Below are positions 53,946 through 63,263 of a stretch of DNA of 64,000 bases, piece by piece. The stretch's first letter is position 1, and each line of letters begins with the position of its first letter. The notes beneath the pieces were generated by a model that saw nothing but the letters and a program-made list of their open reading frames with translations, ran no database searches and had not been told where the DNA came from. The DNA is taken from assembly GCF_026210795.1 (NCBI RefSeq), contig NC_089439.1, positions 744,001 through 808,000 on the forward strand, given 5' to 3'. This DNA comes from Rhizophagus irregularis. Its lineage: Eukaryota > Glomeromycota > Glomeromycetes > Glomerales > Glomeraceae. The position numbers and the translations under genes are program-made.

Positions 53946-54416
53946 TTATGCAAGAAGTTCTGTTAAGGTTTTCTCAGCCTCGTTTTTAGTAATAGCTCGC
54001 TTTGGGGGACCGGTTGATGAGTCCTTAGTCGCATTATAATACAATTCGAAGAGGGCCTCAAGCTTATCTAGGAGAGCTTGTTTATTCTTGTATGATTCGC
54101 GGATTTTTGCTATTTTAGCAGTATATGCCGCATTATCTGGGAAGAGTTTTCTGGCCACGAACTTCACATATGATACAGGAGAATTTGCCGTTTGGATTCG
54201 CTTGATATACTTCACGTGGTCCTGGACGAGGTAACTGGTTTTGCTAAACCCAGATACTAATGCGACTACTATAGTATCTTTTAATGCGCGGATAATCTTG
54301 GGGACAGTTTCGTCAGAGACAACATTAGGCTGAATGCGCGATGCCTCGTAAATAACCTCCTCACTAGTGCTGTCAGTGCTGTTAACAATGCTTGCGAATT
54401 CGGTATATGTTGACAT
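53946..54416 (-). CDS. Polinton-like element: unknown helical protein, 156 aa
   Basis: Thr/Ser-rich acidic start, then helical segments (KIIRALKDTIVVALVSGFSK, KNKQALLDKLEALFELYYNA) and a basic PPKRAITKNEAEK end. No family recognised. It lies in the minus-strand block running from the helicase to the F-box gene, with short gaps that suggest ordered expression. Confidence 0.55.
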   Translation of the reverse strand: MSTYTEFASIVNSTDSTSEEVIYEASRIQPNVVSDETVPKIIRALKDTIVVALVSGFSKTSYLVQDHVKYIKRIQTANSPVSYVKFVARKLFPDNAAYTAKIAKIRESYKNKQALLDKLEALFELYYNATKDSSTGPPKRAITKNEAEKTLTELLA

Positions 54417-54498
54417 GATTCTTTGTACTTTGTAAAAAATATAAATCTTCAGTTACCTGTTCATTCGAATGAGAAAAAATAAATATGAACCTCAGGGT

Positions 54499-55035
54499 TT
54501 ACACTTGGGATACTGCAAGACAGTAGAAGCGTCGCTCGGCCTTTTGCATCAATGGAGAGCCTGGTCTATATAACCAGGGGATAGCGACTTTCTGGATTAT
54601 CCTAGCCGCTTTATTGTTCCTTCTTTCTATATATCTCCTAAAGGCATTCTGGATCATTTCAGCATGATGAGTATAATAGTCGAAATTAAAATGCTTTGGG
54701 CAACTATATAAATGTAGTCGCACCGCTTGATCCATGAAAGCGTCAGCTCCCCATCCGCGATCAATAAAAGATTTACAGTAGGTACAGTACCACCTATTTG
54801 GTAGTCGTGATACTATTCTCCTAATGTGCACAATATAAGCATATACAGCTTGACGAGACCTTGGATAAGGTAGCCGCCTATGAAAACCTATTCTACTACA
54901 AGTCTCATAATATTGCACAGCATTCTGAATGCGCTTAGCCCACGCGTGGAAACTTTCGTCGTCTTGTCTACCTAATCCGTCAGTGTTTTGCATTTGGGTA
55001 TCTCGTAAGATTACATATCCCATAGGTTTATTCAA
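54499..55035 (-). CDS. Polinton-like element: protein with a Cys/His site and IQ-like helices, 178 aa
   Basis: YCTYCKSF with a later HLYSCPKHF gives a CxxC...H...C-type site around residues 80-115. The C-terminus has two IQ-motif-like helices (MIQNAFRRYIERRNNKAARI then IQKVAIPW). IQ motifs can bind calmodulin, and this pattern is common in Rhizophagus proteins. Role in the element unknown. Confidence 0.55.
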   Translation of the reverse strand: MNKPMGYVILRDTQMQNTDGLGRQDDESFHAWAKRIQNAVQYYETCSRIGFHRRLPYPRSRQAVYAYIVHIRRIVSRLPNRWYCTYCKSFIDRGWGADAFMDQAVRLHLYSCPKHFNFDYYTHHAEMIQNAFRRYIERRNNKAARIIQKVAIPWLYRPGSPLMQKAERRFYCLAVSQV

Positions 55036-55086
55036 TTATGCCATCACGATATGTCAGTAAAAAATATACATACCGGTCCCTAGCAA

Positions 55087-56940
55087 TCATGTCCAGATAA
55101 CCTTGTTCGCATTTTTCACATGGCAGTATCCCGCGGTTTCAAACTTGAAAGTCTTTAGAGTCGTATCTGCATTCTCTGAACAAGTGAAAAGCGCGGGGCT
55201 ATCTGGCTGTTCTTCTAAAATAAATCCGTCTGTATGGATACGTCGTACTTTATCCTTGTATGGTTGAATTGCCTCAGATGTGATTTTGCGACCACGTGCT
55301 AATAAGAATGGGGCGATCCTGGGATACTCACCTTTGAAGGGATTACCCGGGTTTGTAAACTGGAATCGCCACTGGTCGGATCCTACTGGTATGATAGAGT
55401 CGAGTGTATGGCCCTCTGGAAATGTAAATGGGTCTGTTTGATCTGCGGTGAGTGTCTTGTAATTACGCTTCCTCTGGCATAATGCTCCCCATAATGTGTT
55501 GAGGACTCGCTTTGCCACGCGGCCAGCTATGCCACCCTGGTTTTTAATTTTGAAGAGGAAGTGTACATACTCACCGAATATTACAGTTTCAGGGATTCTC
55601 GCTTCTCTATCATATATCAATGCATTTGGCTTCCCATCCTGTATTAACTGTATATTGAGACCAAGTTTTTTTGCTCGTTGTAAGTCGATGAATGTATAGA
55701 TTCCCCTTTTATTCTGTCGGAAGAGAATATTATTCCCACTTATTTTGGCACGGAATAATCCATACAAGGCATAACCCCTGTGGTCGACAAAGTCATTAAG
55801 TGTCTGGAATTTACCCCGTCTGATTGGAAAGTTCACGTTTGATTGTTGGATACTCGGGTATAAACTTGTTGCGTCATACTGTCTTCCATAGCCCTTCCAC
55901 TCGTTATCTGCCCAGATTAATCCTCCCATCATTGCATCACTTAACCACTCCGCTTCTATCGGGTCAAGAGGATCATTGGCTGGAATTCCTACACTTAATC
56001 GTTCGAATAACCAGAGAGCCGTTCTTTTGTAAGACCAGTTATGGTATGATAAGTCGATTCCTAAACCGAACTTCTTTGTCTCCTGTAGAAAGGAATTCCG
56101 CTCCTCGTGGATTCTCTGATATGCTTCTTCAAGAGTTTCATATACTCCAGTCTTACGGTTTTTCTCGACGGAGATGAAAGAACTTTTGGAATTCTTAGTT
56201 TTTTGAAACTGCGCAATTGTGCAAGACTTAACTGTTTTGCCGTTGTATATTGTGACTACATTATTGGTCCCATCTTCATGGTATACAATGGGTAAATTAC
56301 GCTTTTTATCTATTTTACTGGGGTGGAGTCTTCCAGGATTTAACGTGAGGGAGTAATGGCCTTCTGATAGGATGAGAGTCGCACGTCTATCGGACTTACT
56401 CTTAGAGATTCGGGTAATGTCCCCCACAATATTAATTGCGAGACTTCCTGCGAGTTGTTCAACCTTGTCCATGCATGAAACTGGGATGGGAGCATCGCGA
56501 TTGAGACCTAATGCCTTTTTGATATACTCGGGCTTTTCGATTGACTTTGGCATTTTAGAGAATGTGCCGTAAATATTTTTTAGGCATTCATACAGGCAAT
56601 CATTTAGCTCCCCATTGCATCCTCCTGCGGCCGGTGGACTATCTCTTGCATAAATTATGAATCGTTCAAAATAATCAGGGTCTGCGTCATCCGGTAGTTG
56701 TGCTTCATCATAATGGTCTAATAGTGAAAAGAGGCTGGCTGGTTGGTTTCCTGATGTCCATCCACCGGGTTTCCAGTTTTCATAGGGAAGTAGGATCTGG
56801 AACTTTCTATCTGGAAATCGCGTCTGGAGAGTCTGACCGAGTCTGGCGATAGCTCCTCTGGAAAAGCGAGCACCGGAATACTGAAGTTCCTTGATGTCAG
56901 GTCGTGTTGGTAAAGTGCGGGCAATTCTTGAGTATTGCAT
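55087..56940 (-). CDS. Polinton-like element: protein-primed family B DNA polymerase, 617 aa
   Basis: Polymerase motif A is YDATSLYPS (D356), motif B is KRVLNTLWG (about 477-485) and motif C is HTDGF (568-572). These define the palm domain of protein-primed PolB enzymes that replicate linear elements from their inverted ends. The N-terminal 220 residues contain NDCLYECL (C115) and SEGHYSLTL (H195), an arrangement like an OTU-type cysteine protease. This reading is tentative. It is the replicative core gene of the element. Confidence 0.88.
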   Translation of the reverse strand: MQYSRIARTLPTRPDIKELQYSGARFSRGAIARLGQTLQTRFPDRKFQILLPYENWKPGGWTSGNQPASLFSLLDHYDEAQLPDDADPDYFERFIIYARDSPPAAGGCNGELNDCLYECLKNIYGTFSKMPKSIEKPEYIKKALGLNRDAPIPVSCMDKVEQLAGSLAINIVGDITRISKSKSDRRATLILSEGHYSLTLNPGRLHPSKIDKKRNLPIVYHEDGTNNVVTIYNGKTVKSCTIAQFQKTKNSKSSFISVEKNRKTGVYETLEEAYQRIHEERNSFLQETKKFGLGIDLSYHNWSYKRTALWLFERLSVGIPANDPLDPIEAEWLSDAMMGGLIWADNEWKGYGRQYDATSLYPSIQQSNVNFPIRRGKFQTLNDFVDHRGYALYGLFRAKISGNNILFRQNKRGIYTFIDLQRAKKLGLNIQLIQDGKPNALIYDREARIPETVIFGEYVHFLFKIKNQGGIAGRVAKRVLNTLWGALCQRKRNYKTLTADQTDPFTFPEGHTLDSIIPVGSDQWRFQFTNPGNPFKGEYPRIAPFLLARGRKITSEAIQPYKDKVRRIHTDGFILEEQPDSPALFTCSENADTTLKTFKFETAGYCHVKNANKVIWT

Positions 56941-57024
56941 TTTTATGTATATGATTTGTCTTCAACTATAAATAATATCTTTCTATATATATACGAAAAA
57001 AAAAGAAATAATCTCAAATAGCGC

Positions 57025-57813
57025 TTACAATATGTCGTTGATAGCGCCCTCAGTATCCTCTTCGTCCCAGTCATCGATGATTCCATTGGCGGCCTCCCAT
57101 TCACGTTCCATATCAGTTTTTGGACGTTCCTCGGGGATCTCTCGCGCTTTACCCTTATCTGCCCTCATAGTTTCATAACCAGAGGGGGTGGGAATAATCT
57201 CGGCATTACGATTCTCCTTGTATATTCTTATTAAATCTGCGAGTTCTTTACGGCTAGGTATTTTAGGTAAGTATCCATTATATTCAATCCAGTCCTTGAA
57301 GCGGTCTACTACCTCCATAAGGTAGTACTGGTACTCGTCCTCAATACGCGTTGTGGGACATTCCTCTATTTCAAACGCGAGTATTTCCCAGTCATATTCG
57401 TCTGACGCGTCTTGGTACTTAGCCCATAATTCCTTACCTGTATTGTAGAGATCATTGAAGACCTGGTCCTTTAAATTTTTAACCCATGGTTTGCGATCCC
57501 ATCGGTGTCTTTCTTGCCAAGCCCAGTGCGCTCGAGTGCCTTCCTTTGGTTCAGGATCCCGGTCAACTTCTGGTTCTGTGTCAGGTTCTGGGATAAATTG
57601 CTCTTCAGAAGCCGGTTCTGGGTCAGGCTTAGTGACAGATGCAGAAGATTCTGCGGGATACTCGGGTTGTTGTTCAGCAGCTGGGTTCACAGTTGTAAAA
57701 TCTGAGTCTGATAATAAGTCGTCTAAGACGTCGTAGTTATCTGGCTCGGGGGCAGAACGGTTTTTCAGGAACTGGGTTTGCAGTTGTAGAATCCGAGTCT
57801 GATAACAAGTCAT
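57025..57813 (-). CDS. Polinton-like element: acidic Pro/Glu-rich ORF, 262 aa
   Basis: The first third repeats EPDPEP-like units. The rest has Trp/Tyr-rich helical stretches (HWAWQERHRWDRKPWVK, YYLMEVVDRFKDWIEYNGYL). The motif YDVLDDLLSDSD near its start is also found at the end of the neighbouring helicase ORF, reflecting a direct repeat in the DNA at about 57,700-57,755 and 57,785-57,840. Confidence 0.55.
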   Translation of the reverse strand: MTCYQTRILQLQTQFLKNRSAPEPDNYDVLDDLLSDSDFTTVNPAAEQQPEYPAESSASVTKPDPEPASEEQFIPEPDTEPEVDRDPEPKEGTRAHWAWQERHRWDRKPWVKNLKDQVFNDLYNTGKELWAKYQDASDEYDWEILAFEIEECPTTRIEDEYQYYLMEVVDRFKDWIEYNGYLPKIPSRKELADLIRIYKENRNAEIIPTPSGYETMRADKGKAREIPEERPKTDMEREWEAANGIIDDWDEEDTEGAINDIL

Positions 57814-59356
57814 CTAAGACGTCGTAGTCATCTAGCTTGGGGGCAGATGGTTTTTCTTCCCTTAACTCTTGTAAACGTTCTTTTAAGTGGTCAGGCTTAG
57901 GTGGAAGCGGTGGAGGAGTTTTGCGAATTACAGGTGCGGGTTTTTCTTCAACGGGTTTGGGTTTTTCCTCTGTGGGTTCGGGGTTTTTCTCAGCGGATTT
58001 TTCCTCAGCGGGTTCGGATTTTTCTTGTACGTCTTGTGAATTGTTAGCTGGATTATATATATTTGCCAAGAACTTATCCAAGGCATTGGGGTCTGATGCG
58101 GGTTTCTTAGAAGTCTCTATATCAATTCCTTCTATATCTATCTCGTCTGTTTCGTGGATCCAGTTTTTGCCGAGGTATTTATTGTAAAGATCCTCCCTGG
58201 ATATGCTATATACTCGGGTTAACTTTTTATTTATATAAGTCCGATTACTATTTATACTCAACTCATTTGATAGGATTCTAGAAGCGTTTATCTTTGATAA
58301 GGGTGTAATGCCACGAGTTTCGCAATATGAAGTATATACCCTATAAAATTCTTGAACAGGTAGGTCGGTCATATAATTTTTCACTATGAGGTATGTGTCC
58401 TTTATAAATTGGAATAGCGGTGGAAGAGTTGAGATGATATGTTCCTGTTTGGATGTTGTCATGGGTGGCGGATTTCCATTGAAGTCTGAGTAAGTATTCG
58501 CAATGGCTCTCAAATAAGCATAGAATGCCTCACTGGCGCCTGGGTATTTCATAGCGTCACCGAGTTTTTTGAAGTAGTTGAGGTCTCCCTTGCGGGATGG
58601 TGACACATCCAAGAACACTGTGCGCCTATCATCATTATCCACTCTGAGAGCATTTTCGTTGGTTAGGACGATAGTAGACATAAAGTTTTTATAATGTGTT
58701 GGTGTCTTGTATTTTTCATGGATTTCCATTATGTCACTCGTTACCTTATCCTTTAAAGAGCGATACAGATTATTCCACTGGCTTTTTTCCGTGGGCATTT
58801 CCTCGAGAAGAAGAAGAATCTTACCCTGTAATTGCCCATTGAAACTTCCACGAATCGTCTGAGGATCGCTGGTCTTATAAACGAGTTGAGTGCCTAGGAC
58901 GCTGCGCTGAATGAAATCTGTTATAATGCCTTTGCCCCAACCCTGTCCAGATTTCAGGTAAAGGATCGAGTACATCTTCCTTCCAGCAGATACACCGGCC
59001 AACCACTTGATGATATACTCAGTGAGATTCCAATCACCCGAACACCAGATATCCTGAATGTGAGAGAAGATAAATTTAACCGCGAGGTGAATTGTAGACT
59101 CAAAGGTGGATATCGGACGCAAGACGTGGAGGAATCCCGGGAAGATATTTAGATAGAGTTGGCCGGTTAAGGATCTGAAGATTTGCTGTTTATGGGGATC
59201 ACAGGTTGCATTACATACATCGGTATTCTCGACCATAAACCATTTGTAGATGTTGAACTCGGTCTTTTGAGAGGGTCCTTGTTCAGGTTGTGTGTAGAAT
59301 ACCTTCATAATTGGACGGATAAGTTTACCAATATTTTTGTCAATAACGTGTTTCAA
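57737..59356 (-). CDS. Polinton-like element: SF3 (D5-like) helicase, 539 aa
   Basis: Walker A SGQGWGKG (136-143), Walker B ILLLLEEM (180-187) and motif C FMSTIVLTNEN (225-235) are in the order and spacing of superfamily 3 helicases (DUF5906/D5 type) that unwind viral and transposon replication origins. The C-terminal 120 residues are Pro/Glu-rich (EEKPEP-type repeats). A short minus-strand ORF lies directly upstream (59,353-59,550). It is next to the right terminal repeat and probably leads the minus-strand gene block. Confidence 0.85.
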   Translation of the reverse strand: MKHVIDKNIGKLIRPIMKVFYTQPEQGPSQKTEFNIYKWFMVENTDVCNATCDPHKQQIFRSLTGQLYLNIFPGFLHVLRPISTFESTIHLAVKFIFSHIQDIWCSGDWNLTEYIIKWLAGVSAGRKMYSILYLKSGQGWGKGIITDFIQRSVLGTQLVYKTSDPQTIRGSFNGQLQGKILLLLEEMPTEKSQWNNLYRSLKDKVTSDIMEIHEKYKTPTHYKNFMSTIVLTNENALRVDNDDRRTVFLDVSPSRKGDLNYFKKLGDAMKYPGASEAFYAYLRAIANTYSDFNGNPPPMTTSKQEHIISTLPPLFQFIKDTYLIVKNYMTDLPVQEFYRVYTSYCETRGITPLSKINASRILSNELSINSNRTYINKKLTRVYSISREDLYNKYLGKNWIHETDEIDIEGIDIETSKKPASDPNALDKFLANIYNPANNSQDVQEKSEPAEEKSAEKNPEPTEEKPKPVEEKPAPVIRKTPPPLPPKPDHLKERLQELREEKPSAPKLDDYDVLDDLLSDSDSTTANPVPEKPFCPRAR

Positions 59357-59578
59357 ACTTTTACTATCCGGGTCCCACCAGAAAACCCCATGAGGATCTG
59401 CACAGGGAATGAAATAACTGCAAAGATACCTCTTGGCTTGATCGAGTCACTCATACTCTTTGCAGCGACAATAAGCCGTTTAAGCTCATTGATACTAAAG
59501 GCTTTCGTTTGTTCACCGAATTTGGGGATAACTTGAGCTTGAGTGGTCATTTTTTCGTTCTATTAAATCGAGTACTAA

Positions 59579-60063
59579 TTTATAGTTACCTAATCTTCAA
59601 TTGCCGAATATATTTTTTCCAAAGATTCGCGCTTCTACCCGGTTATCTCTCTGTGGCTTTACAGACCTTCTAGGGGCTATTAACCTACCTGTTTACTCGG
59701 TTTGCTATCTCACTGCTTCCGACAGATGAATAGACTGAATCCTGATCATATGACAGATCTATGACAGAATGACAGATCTGGGGGGGTAAAATCAAAACTT
59801 TTTTCTGGGAGTATCCTCTCCCGATTTTTCTGAAACATCTGTCATATCCGTCATATCTGTCATACCCCTCTGATTCTATCGTATTTTCCTCTCTTTTCCC
59901 TTATTTCATTCTTTTTTAGTATATTATTATATGACAGATGTTAATGACAGATGGTGACAGATATAGGGGATTCCCTACCCCACGGAGGGGGGATGTAGGT
60001 ACTGCGAGGCCGCGAGGCCGAGGTGGGTTGAGCGCTAGCGAGACACACTACCAGCCCGACGAC
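59579..60063 (-). repeat. Right terminal inverted repeat of the Polinton-like element
   Basis: Inverted copy of 44,273-44,755, with no differences seen by eye apart from the outermost base, followed by the second copy of gataag. Confidence 0.9.
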
Positions 60064-60537
60064 GATAAGGGTATAGGATATCAATGTGTTATTCAATTAA
60101 GAAAAACGACTGAAATTGATCCACTTAATAAAGATATTTATTATGGTCATAATTTGGTATTAATTGTTTCATTTCTTTCGTCTGGTTCGGTCACTAGGAT
60201 TGTACAATTAACAGGAAATTATGCGAAAGCTGATTTGGTTGTTAAAGTCCCTTTTGTTTATGGAGGTTATTTATTAATGTATAAGAATAGCGTATTAGGC
60301 GTAGATGGAGTACGAGGGTGTTTACTTCGAGGAGATATTTTTGATACTAATGACATGTTTAATTCAACTTGGGATATACCCCCCGATTTTACAATTCAAT
60401 CTCCATGCATTATTATTTATAATTTTATTTATAAAACTTTGATATGATTTGGAAAATTACTCCAACAGATTTAACAATTGTTTCAACGGATGTGCCAACA
60501 TTTCTTTACATTGAAGGTGAAAATTTTATTTACTGTA

Positions 60538-60612
60538 CTTAATCGGAAGGGAAATTAACCGGCGGGCAGAATTAACGTTAATTCCTTACCGGTAATTTTA
60601 CTCCCAGTTAAG
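60538..60612. repeat. 75-bp near-palindrome in an intron of the split membrane gene
   Basis: cttaatcggaagggaaatta at the left is mirrored by the complement of cttaactgggagtaaaatta at the right, around a central gttaat/attaac core. It may be a tiny MITE. Confidence 0.45.
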
Positions 60613-62559
60613 ATTTTATATATGTATTTATTTTTTATTTTTATACGTACGTATATATAGATAGTGAACTTGCCTTGAAATCGGCAAAGATTAGTTCAGT
60701 TAATCCAAAATATGGTGAAACAATCACTTTAGGAAGAACTACTCTTGAAATTAATTATGAAGTTCCAATTTCATTATCGATTCGAAATATCACCATCTAT
60801 CAAGTTAACGGAACAAATATTCTTATGCGACAAACCACTTCTGGTAAAGCATCAGAGTTTTTCACAATAGAACAAAACAAAATTACTTTAAAAGTATTGC
60901 CGAGTACCTTTAATGTACCAAGTGCTGAATATCATATATCTATTGATCCAAATTTTGTAATGCAAAAGGAAATTAATGAACCCATAGATAGACTTCAACA
61001 TTCATCGTGGGTTGTCATTACTGGTAATTATTATTTTATATGATTATTCAAATTCTTCACTTATAAAATTCTAAATTTACTTATAAAAAAAAAATAGATG
61101 CGTTTAATGATACTTATGCAGGTATATTATAATTAATTTATTCAAGAAAAAAAAAATAAATAATTATTTATAATTTTTTTAATTAAATTTATTTTAGAAT
61201 CTTTTACTGGATCAATTAGATTAATACCTGAAGGAACAAAACTTTTTTATCAAAATAAAAAAGAATTTGTTGATCAACTACTACAAGAAATTTCATTAAT
61301 TCTTCCTGTTGATCGTGATAGATTAAAGATCAAAGATCATCAACAAGTGGATAGTTCGACCAAATTTGAACAATTAATTATTCCTTTACAAATCGAACCC
61401 ACAAGGAATTTATCTCAGAGAAATACTAATAATTTATATCACGATTTAAATCATATGATTCTAAATAAACAATATACTGAAATTTCTAATTATCAGTATG
61501 CTTCACTATTAGATCAATCTTATGGATATAAACTAAATGGTAAATTTATCGTTATAATTATCATTAAATTTGAATTTATTGTTAACCATAATATTATTAC
61601 TTTTTAGCCGGTATTAAAGATATTATACGAGATAATAAAGAAACGATATTAGCCGCTATAGTTGTTTTTTTTATCATAATTATTGTATTTTTATGGGCTA
61701 AAAGAAAAGGAGAAAGTGAGGATAACGAGGAAAATGAGGAAAATGAGGATGAAGAGGTAATTTGTATCCGTGTTTTGTTTAAATTAGATACTAATATTTA
61801 TTATTAATTATACTAGAGATCAAATATGATTATATTGAAAGTCGGATTATCTCTTATGGATTTTGTCTTGGATGGGTTATTCATATACAAAAATGGATAT
61901 GACATTAAAATACTTTTCATTCCAAGGTTCGTAAATTAATAATTGTATATTAAAGAAATTAATTAATACTGATATATTTGTCTTTAAAATAATAGTTTAG
62001 TGATTTTTGCATTTGCATCAATCTTTAATTTAATATTGGCAATGTCGTTAATAATATCCGAAAACTTTAAGCACGATAATTTTAAAGAATGGCTTAAAAA
62101 AAATTCAATTGTCGCATCAATATTTACACTTTTTTCAGCAACGAATGTTGAAGTTTTAAATATCTTATCCTCAAAAATAGGCGGATTCAAAATGTTTTCA
62201 GCAAATTTTATGGATAATACAATCTCAATAATATTTTGGTCTAGTATAGTTAATTTTGTTGTTAAAGATATTCCTCAATTTGGTATTCAGGTAACTTATA
62301 ATTATTGCTGTTATTATAATTATTATTATTAAATTTCATAATTAATTTAAAATTTTTTATATATATACAGGTTTATTATATAACACATGTTATATCTTAT
62401 AATGTTATTCCATTTTTAACTCTTGTAACAAGTAGCGCAATGATCGTTTTAAATATCATCGGAAAATTATATAATATAATCATAGAATGCCAAAAACGAA
62501 GTAGTGGCAATGATGATGATTATGATGATGATGATGATAAAGAAGCCATTGAAGCTTGA

Positions 62560-63263
62560 ATTATATTAAAATTATAAAATTATTGTAGATATTGTTTTTG
62601 ATATATGTAAATATTTATTATTATAAATAAAAATATTTTAAAAAAATAATGTTTATATTTGTATAATATTATTATATTTGTATAATACTGTATCTAGTAT
62701 TACAATTTAATAAATATAATTGGGTTGCACAATGATCTTGGGACTCCTGACATCGTGATGATCAGCTGACACGATGCAAAAAATATTTTTAATGTTTGGT
62801 TCGATTTTGATAATATTCGATTCTCGGTAGTTCTTGTATTATTAAAAGTTTTTATCATTTGTAGAAATGACTAAATTAGTTACATTTACAGTATATTTGA
62901 AATATTACATGCTCATACTAAAAAGTCACCTCTTTAGAACACAAACTAATAATTTTAAAAAATTTCTGTTCGGTTTTACAATTTCATGATTTTAAGTTTT
63001 ATTACAAAATATTACATAATATACATAATATACAAATAAATAAAAAAAAAAATAATTTAATTTTTGTTCCAAGATACAGTAAATATAAATTTACGAATGA
63101 ATAAAAAATTAATCTTTTTTTTTTAAAAAAAATTATGCGAGAATAATTATAAAAACTAATAAACAACTCACACGAAGGATTATAAAACTTGGTAGGAATG
63201 TTTATTGTCAAATATTTTAATTTTAAATATGGAAATAATAAATAAATATTTGCTGTACATTGT
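62560..63263. other. AT-rich intergenic region
   Basis: No gene or clear repeat. It separates the 3' end of the membrane-protein gene from the 3' end of the proline-rich gene, so it should hold two convergent transcript ends. Confidence 0.5.

Larger units (their letters stand above)
44273..60063. mobile_element. Polinton-like element carrying a Gag/retropepsin module, 15.8 kb
   Basis: Inverted terminal repeats of about 484 bp (44,273-44,755 and 59,579-60,063) look identical by eye, and the 6-bp target gataag flanks both ends (44,267-44,272 and 60,064-60,069). A 6-bp duplication, long terminal repeats, a chromodomain integrase, protein-primed PolB, SF3 helicase and packaging-type ATPase define a Polinton/Maverick relative. 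The element is clearly richer in G+C than the flanking DNA. No double-jelly-roll capsid or Ulp1-like protease is recognisable. A Gag-like and a retropepsin-like ORF occupy the particle-module position. It looks young (near-identical repeats) and largely whole, with perhaps two or three apparent breaks. Confidence 0.9.
43221..62559 (+). pseudogene. Multi-exon membrane-protein gene of Rhizophagus type, split by the Polinton-like element
   Basis: The N-terminus has a signal anchor (LWGLLVIFTSVLTIFVTTYV). A long extracellular-type region follows (PIGYFTLIDGSQLLRFYRPL, NFCRVDTDVLSS), through exons at 43,221-43,693, 43,761-43,919 and 43,981-44,272. After the 15.8-kb insertion the gene resumes (GIGYQCVIQLRKTTEID), with further exons near 60.67-61.02, 61.10, 61.20-61.54 and 61.61-61.75 kb, a membrane segment (AAIVVFFIIIIVFLWAKRK) and a C-terminal multi-pass part (KEWLKKNSIVASIFTLFSAT, DIPQFGIQ), ending at TGA 62,557-62,559. 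I recall this architecture as a large Rhizophagus family of unknown function. Besides the insertion, there is a TAA at 44,102-44,104 and one change of frame near 60.44 kb. Either the gene decayed after the insertion or it was already a relic. Confidence 0.8.
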
